Assembly (NCBI GenBank): GCA_050633625.1 | Contig: JBOEGW010000004.1 | Span: 248,001 to 312,000, forward strand | From: JBOEGW01 sp050633625 | Lineage (GTDB): Bacteria > Pseudomonadota > Alphaproteobacteria > Rhodobacterales > Rhodobacteraceae | Reading direction: 5' to 3' | Length of the DNA stretch: 64,000 bases | Part shown: piece by piece, positions 9,219 to 17,362 of the stretch | Layout of the letters: each line of letters starts with the position of its first letter | Position numbering within the stretch: the first letter of the stretch is position 1 | Program-made: the position numbers and the translations under genes | Notes under the pieces: generated by a model | Database searches by the model: none | The model's input: the letters and a program-made list of their open reading frames with translations, nothing else | What the model was told of the DNA's origin: nothing

Positions 9219-9887
9219 ATGGGTCAACTCACCGTCATCCGCCACGCTCAGGCGTCCTTTGGGGCGGCGAATTATGACAAGCTCTCACCGCTTGGTCATC
9301 GCCAATCCGAGGCGCTGGGCGCGGCGATGAAGGCGCAGGGAATGGCTTGGCCTGAAGTTGTGTTCGTGGGGGAGCAAGTGCGCCACCGCGAAACCTTTGA
9401 GGGGGTTGCCAAAGGCTATGGCATGAGCGCCGAGCCGCGCGTTCATGCCGGGCTGAACGAGTTTGACTTCAAAGCGCTGCTGGAGGCGCACAAAAAGTTG
9501 GACGCCTTGCCAGAGAATTCCACCGGGGATCGGGCCACGCATTTTCGTCAGCTCAAGGCGACCGTGCTAGCGTGGCAGAATGACGAAATCCCCAATCCGC
9601 CCGAAAGCTTCGCGGCCTTTGTCGCGCGTGTTGACGCAGCCCGGGAGGCGGCGCGCGGGCTTGAGGCGGACAATGTGTGGATGTTTTCTTCTGGCGGGGC
9701 GATCAGCCAGATGATCCGCCTTGTGCTTGGTGCGCCCGCTGAACAGCAAATCCTGCTGCAACTTCAGATGAAAAACTGCGCCATTAACAGATTTGTGCAG
9801 GGGCGGAATTCGACATTCCTGCACGGCTTTAACGAAACCCCGCATATCACGGCTCAGAACGCCGATGACATGCTGACGTATAGCTGA
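9219..9887 (+). CDS. Histidine phosphatase family protein
   Basis: A 222-residue phosphoglycerate-mutase-like phosphatase. The phospho-accepting RHA motif is at residues 8-10 (TVIRHAQASFG; the usual RHG/RHA), and a second-half catalytic region is FSSGGAISQMIRLVLG. It starts two bases after the dehydrogenase stop. Its place between the ACAD10/11-like enzyme and the kinase suggests that it hydrolyses a phosphorylated intermediate or by-product of the same pathway. That is inference from gene order; the family is broad and includes cofactor-dependent mutases. Confidence 0.82.
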   Translation: MGQLTVIRHAQASFGAANYDKLSPLGHRQSEALGAAMKAQGMAWPEVVFVGEQVRHRETFEGVAKGYGMSAEPRVHAGLNEFDFKALLEAHKKLDALPENSTGDRATHFRQLKATVLAWQNDEIPNPPESFAAFVARVDAAREAARGLEADNVWMFSSGGAISQMIRLVLGAPAEQQILLQLQMKNCAINRFVQGRNSTFLHGFNETPHITAQNADDMLTYS

Positions 9888-9895
9888 GGACGCCA

Positions 9896-10927
9896 ATGAC
9901 GAACGCCGCCCAAACGCTCGATTTAGACGCAGTTGCCACATGGGCAAGCGCGCATATTGATGGCTTTTCGGGCCCGATTGAGGCCGAGAAATTCAACGTT
10001 GGTCAGTCCAACCCGACCTTTCGACTGACAACGCCGCAGGGCCAATATGTGCTGCGCCGAAAGCCGCCGGGGCAGCTTTTGAAATCCGCGCATGCTGTGG
10101 ATCGCGAATTCCGGGTGCAATCGGCATTGGCAGGATCGCAGGTGCCGGTCGCAAAAATGTATGCGCTGTGTGAAGACGCGGATGTGATCGGTTCTGATTT
10201 TTACATCATGCAGGCTGTTGAGGGGCGCAACATCAATGATCCGCGTATTCCCGGTGCAACACCTGAGGAACGCAGGGCGATTTACGCGGAAATGTGTCGC
10301 GTGGTTGCCGCCATTCATAGCGTTGATATTGGCGCGGTTGGGCTGACGGATTATGGCCCACCCGGCAATTATTATGAGCGGCAAATCAGCCGGTGGACAA
10401 AGCAATACCGCGCGGCGGAAACTGATGTCATTGCGCCCATGGATCAGTTGATTGACTGGCTCAATGCAAACATGCCCGAAGACGATGGGCAACGCAGATT
10501 GGTCCATGGCGATTACCGGATCGACAACATGCTGTTTGAGGCGGAAGGCACGAAATGCGTTGCTGTCCTTGATTGGGAGCTGTCGACGATTGGGCATCCA
10601 TTGGCGGATTTGGCAGCATTGGTCATGCAGTGGGCAATGCCACCGGGCGAAGAAGGGCGTGGGCTTGAGGGCGTGGATCGCGCAAGCCTTGGGATTCCTT
10701 CAGATGAAGAATTTATCGCAATGTACTGCGAGGCGCGTGGCCTCGATGGGATTGCCCATATGAACTTCTACAAGGCCTTCGCCTTTTTCCGCATGGCGTC
10801 GATTATTCAGGGCGTCTACAAGCGGGCGCTTGATGGCAACGCGTCCAACCCAGAGCGCGGATTACGGCTTGGTGCGGCAGTGATAAACTTTGCGAGCAAG
10901 GGCTTGGAGGCCGGACAAAATGGATAA
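9896..10927 (+). CDS. APH-family kinase (ACAD10/11 kinase-domain type)
   Basis: A 343-residue phosphotransferase of the aminoglycoside phosphotransferase fold. The N-lobe has NVGQSNPTFRL and YVLRRKPPGQLLKSAH (ATP lysine region). The catalytic loop LVHGDYRIDNML is near residue 205 and the metal-binding VLDWELSTIGHPLADLA near 225. This subgroup corresponds to the kinase half of human ACAD10/11 and to LvaA of levulinate degradation, which phosphorylate the 4-hydroxyl of hydroxyacyl groups. The next SDR overlaps its end by 8 nt. A drug-resistance role is unlikely in this context. Confidence 0.85.
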   Translation: MTNAAQTLDLDAVATWASAHIDGFSGPIEAEKFNVGQSNPTFRLTTPQGQYVLRRKPPGQLLKSAHAVDREFRVQSALAGSQVPVAKMYALCEDADVIGSDFYIMQAVEGRNINDPRIPGATPEERRAIYAEMCRVVAAIHSVDIGAVGLTDYGPPGNYYERQISRWTKQYRAAETDVIAPMDQLIDWLNANMPEDDGQRRLVHGDYRIDNMLFEAEGTKCVAVLDWELSTIGHPLADLAALVMQWAMPPGEEGRGLEGVDRASLGIPSDEEFIAMYCEARGLDGIAHMNFYKAFAFFRMASIIQGVYKRALDGNASNPERGLRLGAAVINFASKGLEAGQNG

Positions 10928-11705
10928 GCGGTTTGACGGAAAAGTAGTTCAAATCACCGGGGCCGCGTCTGGTTTTGGCGCGTTGGCCGCGCGCCGGTTC
11001 GCTGATGAAGGCGCGAAACTGGCGCTCTCTGATGTGAATGAAGCGGGGCTTTTGGCGGTGGCTGATGAGCTGCGCGCGCAGGGCACCGAGGTGATCGCGG
11101 ATGTGTTTTCGGTGTCGGATGATGCGTCAATGGGCGCGCATGTTGCGCGTGCGGTCGAGGCTTTGGGCGGGTTGCATGTTGCGCTCAACAACGCCGGGAT
11201 TGGCAATGGTGTTGTGAAACTTCCCGATATCCCGCTTGAGGATTATGACAGGGTGATGGACATCAACGCGAAGGGCGTTTTTGTCGGGATGCGTCACCAA
11301 ATTCCCGTGATGATCAAACAGCGCGCCGGGTCGATTTTGAACACCGCCTCAGCGGCGGGGCTGGTCGGGTCCGGGCATTTGTCGGCCTATGCAGCGTCAA
11401 AACATGCGGTAATCGGCATGACCAAAGCGGCAGCCGATGAGGTTGCGCGCCACAATATTCGCGTGAATGCGATTTGTCCGAGCTTTGCCTCAACGCCGAT
11501 GGTCGAAAAAATGGGCGACCAAATGAGCGCGGCGCAAGGCATGTCACGCGACGAAGCCTATGGGAGGATTGCCGCACGGGTGCCGTTGCGCCGGGTTGCG
11601 GACCCCGCAGAAGTGGTTCAGGCGATGCTCTGGATCGTGACCGACGAAAATTCATTTATGACTGGCCAAGCGGTTTCCATTGATGGAGGTCTCACAGCCG
11701 TATAA
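10920..11705 (+). CDS. SDR-family oxidoreductase
   Basis: A 261-residue classical SDR: QITGAASGFGALAARRFADE near residue 10, NNAGIGNGV near 90, YAASKHAVIG (Tyr-x3-Lys) near 158, and a C-terminal ISIDGG-like end (VSIDGGLTAV). The ATG at 10920 lies within the end of the kinase gene, an 8-nt overlap that suggests coupling. The nucleotide-binding loop has Gly-Phe-Gly instead of the usual Gly-Ile-Gly, a tolerated variant. It may oxidise a hydroxyacyl intermediate released by the kinase/dehydrogenase pair. Confidence 0.83.
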   Translation: MDKRFDGKVVQITGAASGFGALAARRFADEGAKLALSDVNEAGLLAVADELRAQGTEVIADVFSVSDDASMGAHVARAVEALGGLHVALNNAGIGNGVVKLPDIPLEDYDRVMDINAKGVFVGMRHQIPVMIKQRAGSILNTASAAGLVGSGHLSAYAASKHAVIGMTKAAADEVARHNIRVNAICPSFASTPMVEKMGDQMSAAQGMSRDEAYGRIAARVPLRRVADPAEVVQAMLWIVTDENSFMTGQAVSIDGGLTAV

Positions 11706-11715
11706 AGGGGGCGCG

Positions 11716-12537
11716 ATGAGCAAAGATGAGTTTCACATTGATGCGGAGGCCGATGGCGATCACAAATTTATCACCGCGCTGGCGCGTGGCCTTGATGTAT
11801 TGCGGTGTTTCCGTCCGCATGAGACCACGCTCACCAATCAGGAAATCGCGACTCGAACGGGGCTTCCCAAGCCGACGATCTCGCGCCTGACGCATACATT
11901 GTGCAAACTCGATTATCTCGTTTTCTCAGATAGAACGGGCACTTACCGGCTGGGCGCCGGGGTCTTGTCGCTTGGCTATGGGGTGCTGTCAGGCATGGAG
12001 ATCGCTGACCGCGCGCAAGAAGAATTGCGCACGCTTTGCGAGGGACCGAATGATCATATCACCGCCGCCCTCGCTGAACAGCATCGTCTTTCGGCGGTTT
12101 ATACGGCGGTGCACCGCAGCCAACAGTCCGTCGCATTGACCATCAATGTGGGTGCACGTTTGCCGATTCTTCACTCCGCAATCGGCCGTTCCATTCTTGT
12201 TGGGATGAGCGAACGCGAACGCGCGCATATCGTGAAACTCGCGAAAGAGGATCGGCCCGAGGACGGAGACCGAATTCAAGAAAGCATTGAACAAGCGCTT
12301 GAGGACTATGACAAACACGGGCTGTGCACTGGGTTTGGCGGTTGGCGCAAAGAAGTGCATGGCATCGCGGTGCCGGTGTTTTCGCTCAATGGTGACAGGA
12401 TTTACGGGCTGAATGTTGGTGGGCCGAGCTTCCTTGTGACACCTGATGAGTTGATGGAACACTACGCCGAGCCGATTAAACGCGCTGCGAAAAACTTGTC
12501 CTCCGGGGCGCGCGGTGCGATGGGTGATGAAGCATGA
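11716..12537 (+). CDS. IclR-family transcriptional regulator
   Basis: A 273-residue IclR-type regulator. An N-terminal winged helix-turn-helix (NQEIATRTGLPKPTISRLTH, about residues 41-60) is followed by the IclR effector domain (SLGYGVLSGMEIADRAQEEL, then HRSQQSVALTINVGARLPIL, then FGGWRKEVHGIAVPVF). The ATG at 11716 sits behind AAAGGGGG; an earlier in-frame ATG at 11680 is inside the SDR gene. It is embedded in the catabolic operon and is the only dedicated regulator in the 18-kb locus, so it probably controls it in response to an acid or CoA-ester effector. Confidence 0.9.
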   Translation: MSKDEFHIDAEADGDHKFITALARGLDVLRCFRPHETTLTNQEIATRTGLPKPTISRLTHTLCKLDYLVFSDRTGTYRLGAGVLSLGYGVLSGMEIADRAQEELRTLCEGPNDHITAALAEQHRLSAVYTAVHRSQQSVALTINVGARLPILHSAIGRSILVGMSERERAHIVKLAKEDRPEDGDRIQESIEQALEDYDKHGLCTGFGGWRKEVHGIAVPVFSLNGDRIYGLNVGGPSFLVTPDELMEHYAEPIKRAAKNLSSGARGAMGDEA

Positions 12538-12941
12538 CGATTGATCCTGCCTTGATAGAAGACCCTTATGAGCTGCAAAAACTGCTCGGGATGCGGATCG
12601 TAGATTGGTCCGAGGATTACGCGCGCTGGGAGCTGCCCATTTCGCCAAAACTTGGTAATCGCTACGGCATTCCGCATGGCGGGATTTATGCCACCTTGTT
12701 GGATACTGTTATGGGATTTGCGGGCTGCTATACGGGTGTTCCCAATGCGCGAAGATTGGCTATGACATTGTCTTTGAATGTTAATTACCTATCGCGCCCG
12801 ACAGGCGAGCTTTTGATCGCGGAAGGACGGCGTACCGGGGGCGGCAAGTCGTCGTTCTTTGGGGAGGCCGTCATCACAGACGAAACAGGCGAGAAAATTG
12901 CCACTGGAACCGGCGTTTTTCGGTATCGTCGCGGCGCCTAA
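12534..12941 (+). CDS. PaaI-family acyl-CoA thioesterase
   Basis: A 135-residue hot-dog thioesterase. The signature GNRYGIPHGGIYATLLDTVM (about residues 40-59) carries the family HGG motif and the downstream acidic residue. It hydrolyses acyl- or aryl-CoA esters and typically rescues CoA from dead-end intermediates of catabolic pathways. The ATG overlaps the IclR stop (ATGA), and a terminator follows 20 bases after the stop, so this is the last gene of the plus-strand run. Confidence 0.87.
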   Translation: MTIDPALIEDPYELQKLLGMRIVDWSEDYARWELPISPKLGNRYGIPHGGIYATLLDTVMGFAGCYTGVPNARRLAMTLSLNVNYLSRPTGELLIAEGRRTGGGKSSFFGEAVITDETGEKIATGTGVFRYRRGA

Positions 12942-12959
12942 AGAGGCGGTTTCGCACAA

Positions 12960-12990
12960 AAAACGCCCCGCCTAAGTGGCGGAGCGTTTT
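12960..12990. terminator. Bidirectional intrinsic terminator
   Basis: AAACGCcCCGCC and GGCGGaGCGTTTT form a hairpin with a TAAGT-like loop, with an A-run before it and a T-run after it. It ends the plus-strand catabolic operon and serves the convergent dehydrogenase operon on the other strand. Confidence 0.8.
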
Positions 12991-13009
12991 CAGGGTCACT
13001 TAAGGCGTC

Positions 13010-14068
13010 TTAGGCGGCGTAGCTTGACGCGACGCGCTCCAAGTGGAAGTCTGTATCGCCAAGTTGCGCGTCCAACATGACCAGGCGTTTGGCATAGTGG
13101 CTCACCGCCGCTTCCCAGGTCATCGCAATCCCGCCGTGCATTTGGATTGCTTCCTCGGAGGTCAGACGTGCGGCCTTCCCGATGAGGGTCTTGGCCATGG
13201 AAACGGCGCGCGACTGGTCCGCTTCTCCCATGCGCGAGGCCGCGTAAATGGTGATCGAGCGAGCCTGTTCGATCTCGGTGACGATGTCGACCGCGCGGTG
13301 TTGCAAGGCTTGGAACGAGCCAATAGCGCGACCAAACTGATTTCGTGTGCGCAGGTAATCCAGCAACAATACGTTTGTCGCATCCATCAGGCCAACAGCC
13401 TCGGCACAAAGCGCAAGCGCGCCCGCGTCAAGCGCGTCTTGAAGCGCCGCTGAAGCATCCTTGAGGATTTCGCGCGCTGGCGTGGCCTCCAAGAACACTT
13501 CCGCCGCACCACCGCCATCAATCAGGCCGTAGCCCGTGACCTGAGCGTCTTTCGCCTCAACTTCATACACCCCAATCGTGCCGCCGGATTTGGCCGCCAC
13601 AAGGAACGCATCCGCATCGTTGCCGCCATAAACGACAGATTTACGGCCAGTGAGTTTGCCGTCAGCGAAGCTGGTGTCGATGAAGTCGAAGTCATAGGGT
13701 GCGTCGATTTCACCAATCGCAACAGCGTAGCGGCGCGAGCCGTCCAGCAGCGCGGCTTGGTCTTCATTTGCCGCACCCAACAGGCGCGACGCCATCAAGG
13801 CACCGAGCAAAGGTTCGGGGCACAGGCCCTTTCCCAACGCTTCAAACACGGTGGCGATGTCAAAACCAGCGCCACCAAATCCACCCTGATCTTCGGGTGC
13901 GAGCGCGTATAAAACGCCCAGCTCAGCCAGCTCAGCCCATTTGGTCGTGTCATGAAACGGCGCGTCATAGGCGGTCTTGTTGCGGTGCTCAAACCCATAT
14001 TTGTCAGCCAAATAGCGGGTCAAGCTGTCGGACAACATCCGGCGATCTTCGGTCAGATTGAAATCCAT
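13010..14068 (-). CDS. Acyl-CoA dehydrogenase, beta-type partner (second pair)
   Basis: A 352-residue dehydrogenase-fold protein, last gene of a four-gene minus-strand operon. The C-terminal half contains RNQFGRAIGSFQALQHRAVD and EEAIQMHGGIAMTWEAAVSH, the signature of the partner subunit that lacks the GG(T/S)xE segment. It starts one base after the stop of the neighbouring 395-residue dehydrogenase. The arrangement matches the pair at 1250-3561, and I infer a second alpha2-beta2 dehydrogenase, perhaps for another round or position of the same substrate. Confidence 0.88.
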   Translation of the reverse strand: MDFNLTEDRRMLSDSLTRYLADKYGFEHRNKTAYDAPFHDTTKWAELAELGVLYALAPEDQGGFGGAGFDIATVFEALGKGLCPEPLLGALMASRLLGAANEDQAALLDGSRRYAVAIGEIDAPYDFDFIDTSFADGKLTGRKSVVYGGNDADAFLVAAKSGGTIGVYEVEAKDAQVTGYGLIDGGGAAEVFLEATPAREILKDASAALQDALDAGALALCAEAVGLMDATNVLLLDYLRTRNQFGRAIGSFQALQHRAVDIVTEIEQARSITIYAASRMGEADQSRAVSMAKTLIGKAARLTSEEAIQMHGGIAMTWEAAVSHYAKRLVMLDAQLGDTDFHLERVASSYAA

Positions 14069-14069
14069 T

Positions 14070-15257
14070 TTACAACTCCAGCATGGCTTTGGTCAGGATA
14101 TTTCGTTGGATCTCGTTGGACCCACCGAAAATCGAGAGTTTGCGATTGTTAAAGTATTGCGCCGCATTGTTGACGTCATGCGGCTCCACCAACGCGGCAT
14201 TGCCAAACATGGCTTCGTTCGGGAAGGGCGCGGCCGAAGGACCGATCGCGCGGCGTGCCAAATCGTTGAGCGTCTGGCGAATAACCGTCCCTTTGATTTT
14301 GAGAATCGAGGTTTCCGGGCCGGGTGCGCCTTGGGTTTGCGCTTGGAACAACATGCGAAGATTTGTGATCTTCATGGCTTCCAACTCGATTTCAACTTCT
14401 GCGATTTTGGCCGCAAAGAGTGGGCTTTCAATCAAAGGACGCCCGCCGCGTTTTGTGCGTTTGGCGAGGGCTTTGATTTCGGCCAAAGCCTTCATGGAGA
14501 AGCCAACGCCAGCGATATTTGTCCGCTCATGGGTGAGCAGGTATTTCGCGATGGTCCAGCCCATGTTCTCTTCGCCGACAAGGTTCTCGGCAGGGACGCG
14601 CACATCCGTGAAGAACACCTCGTTCACCTCATGGCCGCCTTCGATCAATTTGATCGGGCGCATTTCGATGCCGGGCGTGTCCAAATCAACGAGGATAAAG
14701 CTAATGCCTTGTTGGGGTTTTCCATCGGCTTTGGTGCGCACCAAACAAAAGATCTTGTTGGCGTGCTGACCGAGTGTGGTCCATGTTTTTTGCCCGTTGA
14801 TCACATACTCGTCGCCCTCACGCACAGCGCGGGTTTTGAGCGAGGCAAGGTCGGAGCCGGCGCCCGGCTCGGAGTATCCCTGACACCACCAATCTTCACC
14901 GTTCAAAATGCGTGGCAGCACTTCGGATTTTTGTTGATCATTGCCGAATTTATGGAGCACCGGGCCAAGCATCGCGAGGCCGAAAGGCACAATGCGCGGC
15001 GCATTGGCGGCGGCGGCTTCCTCGTCAAAGATATGCCGCTGAACCGGGGTCCAGCCTTTGCCGCCATGCTCAATCGGCCAAGTCGGCGCAAGCCAACCTT
15101 GGGCGTTCAAGATGCTGTGCCAAAGTTCCATATCGGCCTTTTCCAATTCCCCGCCAATCCCAACTTTGTTGGCGAGGTCATCCGGGAGTTTTTCGGCCAA
15201 GAAGCTGCGGACTTCATCGCGGAAGGCCAGCTCCTCGTCGGTGTAATTCAGGTCCAT
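14070..15257 (-). CDS. Acyl-CoA dehydrogenase, alpha-type partner (second pair)
   Basis: A 395-residue acyl-CoA dehydrogenase with GYSEPGAGSDLASLKTRA, NGQKTWTTLGQHA, LTHERTNIAGVGFSM and the C-terminal IFGGSNEIQRNILTKAML. This last signature is common in enzymes for branched, aromatic or cyclic acyl-CoAs and differs from the EGGTSEV end of the first pair, so the two pairs are not recent duplicates. AAGGAGG lies in front of the ATG. It probably assembles with the product of 13010-14068. Confidence 0.9.
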   Translation of the reverse strand: MDLNYTDEELAFRDEVRSFLAEKLPDDLANKVGIGGELEKADMELWHSILNAQGWLAPTWPIEHGGKGWTPVQRHIFDEEAAAANAPRIVPFGLAMLGPVLHKFGNDQQKSEVLPRILNGEDWWCQGYSEPGAGSDLASLKTRAVREGDEYVINGQKTWTTLGQHANKIFCLVRTKADGKPQQGISFILVDLDTPGIEMRPIKLIEGGHEVNEVFFTDVRVPAENLVGEENMGWTIAKYLLTHERTNIAGVGFSMKALAEIKALAKRTKRGGRPLIESPLFAAKIAEVEIELEAMKITNLRMLFQAQTQGAPGPETSILKIKGTVIRQTLNDLARRAIGPSAAPFPNEAMFGNAALVEPHDVNNAAQYFNNRKLSIFGGSNEIQRNILTKAMLEL

Positions 15258-15258
15258 T

Positions 15259-17349
15259 TCAGGCCTCCTTGTTCATGTCATCAAAGGTTGTGCCGTCTTT
15301 GGCCATTTTGGCCAAGAGGGCAGGGACCTGCCAATAATAGCTGTCCTCGGTGGCGTAGGTTTCGATCCGTTTGACGAGGTCCGCCGCGCCGATTTCATCC
15401 GCATATTTGAGCGGGCCGCCGCGGAAACGTGGAAAGCCGTAGCCCATCAGGAAAACCGTATCCACGTCGATTGGGCGCAGGGCGATACCGTCCTCAATCA
15501 CACGCACGCTTTCGACGATCATCGCCGTCATGTAGCGATCCACGATTTCTTCGTCGGTGAACTCACGCGGTGTAATGCCACGCGCGGCGCGCTCAGTCTC
15601 GATGATCTTGGCGACGGCGGGGTTTGGTTTCATATCGCCGGAATAGTCGTAAAAGCCCTTGCCCGTTTTGCGACCGAACCAGCCTTCTTCGCAGATGCGA
15701 TCGTGGATCGTGACATAACGCTCCTCATTCGGGCGCGTGGCTGCTTTGCGTTTGCGGGTCATCCAGCCAATATCAAGACCAGCCAAATCGCCTACTTTAT
15801 AAGGCCCCATCGCGAAGCCAAAGTCCTCAAGGGCTTGGTCGATTTGCTGCGGCGATGCGCCATCTTCCATCAAATAGCCCGCCGTCTTGCCGTAGTGGGC
15901 AAGGATCCGGTTGCCGATAAACCCATCGCAAACCCCAGCACGCACCGAGATTTTGCGGAGCTTCTTGCCAAGAGCAAAGCCCGTTGCCACGACTTCGGGA
16001 GCTGTTTTTTCCGCCACGACCACTTCGAGCAAACGCATGATGTGAGCGGGCGAAAAGAAGTGCAGGCCAATCACATCTTCAGGACGTTTTGTAACCGAAG
16101 CAATTTCGTTGATGTCCAAGTAAGAGGTGTTGGACGCGAGGATCGCGCCTTCTTTGCAGATCACATCAAGGCGCGAGAAAATGTCTTTCTTCACGTCCAT
16201 ATCCTCAAACACGGCCTCGATCACAACGTCTACATCCGACAAGGAGTCCATCTCCGTCGAAGGGGAGAGGCGCGCAAGTGCCGCATCGCGTTTCGCTTCG
16301 CTCATTTTGCCGCGTTTCACACCGCCGTTCAGGTTCGCGGTGATCGTGTCAACGCCACGTTGAAGCGCCTCGTCAGTGACTTCGATCAAACGCACCTCAA
16401 GCCCAGCCATCAGCGCCGATGTTGCGATGCCCGATCCCATTGTGCCGCCGCCGATCACGCCGATTTTCGAAACCTCACGCGGCGTGGCACCCGCCTCCGG
16501 GATTTTCGCAACCGCGCGCTCGGCGAAGAACGCATGTACCATGCCCCGCCCGGAGGGGTGCGCCAGACCAGCCATGAAGGATTCACGCTCGAATTTCATG
16601 CCTTCAATCACATCGCCTGTCGCCCGCTCGATTGCGTCCACGGCTTTTGACGCGCAATAGACGTGCGGCATCTTTTTGGCGACGAGTTTGCGCGCCGCGG
16701 CGATTGCGTCAGCGTCAAGTGTGCAAGGCAAGTCGGAGGTGCGGCGGGTTTTCAGGGTGCCATTGATGACGTTTTCGCCCGACGCGAGCGCAACATCGCG
16801 CGGATTACCGGTTTCCAGGGCGTCAATCAGCCCAATTTCAAGAGCTTCTGTCGCGGGGACTTGGCGGCCAGAGAGCGTCATGTCGAGGGTTTTTTCCATG
16901 CCGATCAAGCGCGGCGTACGTTGGGTGCCGCCGGAGCCGGGCAACAGGCCAAGCAGGATTTCGGGCAGACCAACGCGCAGGCCCTCAACGCCGATGCGCG
17001 CATGCGCCGAAAGGCCGATTTCCAAGCCGCCGCCAAGTGCCGTGCCGTGCAAGATTGCGATCACGGGTTTTTCGCTGGCTTCCATGTCGTTGCAAACCGT
17101 CGGCAGTGCCGGCATTTTCGGGGGCTTGCCAAATTCGCGGATGTCTGCGCCGGCAATGAATGTGCGGCCCTTCGCGTAAATCGCTATGACTTTTACGTCA
17201 GCATCAGCATTGCCTTGGGTGATCGCATCGTGAAGGCCTTGGCGCACCTCTTGGCTGAGGGCGTTGACGGGCGGATTGTCGATGGAAACGAGGGCGACGC
17301 CTCCGACCTTTTCCATGCTGATCACATCGTTGATTTTGGTTTCGCTCAT
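15259..17349 (-). CDS. Bifunctional enoyl-CoA hydratase / 3-hydroxyacyl-CoA dehydrogenase (FadJ/FadB-like)
   Basis: A 696-residue fusion. The N-terminal crotonase domain has the oxyanion segment HGTALGGGLEIGLSAHARIG near residue 100 and the glutamate segment LPEILLGLLPGSGGTQRTPR. The NAD-binding site is KIGVIGGGTMGSGIATSALM near residue 300, followed by ASNTSYLDINEIA, LHFFSPAHIMRLLEVV and the C-terminal 3HCDH domains. I start at 17349, which has GAGGA in front; an ATG at 17379 is also in frame but lies next to the end of the ligase gene with no clear ribosome site. It hydrates and oxidises (S)-3-hydroxyacyl-CoAs, a stereochemical route opposite to the MaoC/MFE2-like pair of the other operon. 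Confidence 0.92.
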   Translation of the reverse strand: MSETKINDVISMEKVGGVALVSIDNPPVNALSQEVRQGLHDAITQGNADADVKVIAIYAKGRTFIAGADIREFGKPPKMPALPTVCNDMEASEKPVIAILHGTALGGGLEIGLSAHARIGVEGLRVGLPEILLGLLPGSGGTQRTPRLIGMEKTLDMTLSGRQVPATEALEIGLIDALETGNPRDVALASGENVINGTLKTRRTSDLPCTLDADAIAAARKLVAKKMPHVYCASKAVDAIERATGDVIEGMKFERESFMAGLAHPSGRGMVHAFFAERAVAKIPEAGATPREVSKIGVIGGGTMGSGIATSALMAGLEVRLIEVTDEALQRGVDTITANLNGGVKRGKMSEAKRDAALARLSPSTEMDSLSDVDVVIEAVFEDMDVKKDIFSRLDVICKEGAILASNTSYLDINEIASVTKRPEDVIGLHFFSPAHIMRLLEVVVAEKTAPEVVATGFALGKKLRKISVRAGVCDGFIGNRILAHYGKTAGYLMEDGASPQQIDQALEDFGFAMGPYKVGDLAGLDIGWMTRKRKAATRPNEERYVTIHDRICEEGWFGRKTGKGFYDYSGDMKPNPAVAKIIETERAARGITPREFTDEEIVDRYMTAMIVESVRVIEDGIALRPIDVDTVFLMGYGFPRFRGGPLKYADEIGAADLVKRIETYATEDSYYWQVPALLAKMAKDGTTFDDMNKEA

Positions 17350-17362
17350 GCTGTCCTCTTGG

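Noticed and set aside
9896..10927. Aminoglycoside resistance gene.
   Set aside because: The APH fold is shared, but the sequence type and the neighbouring ACAD10/11-like gene point to acyl metabolism.
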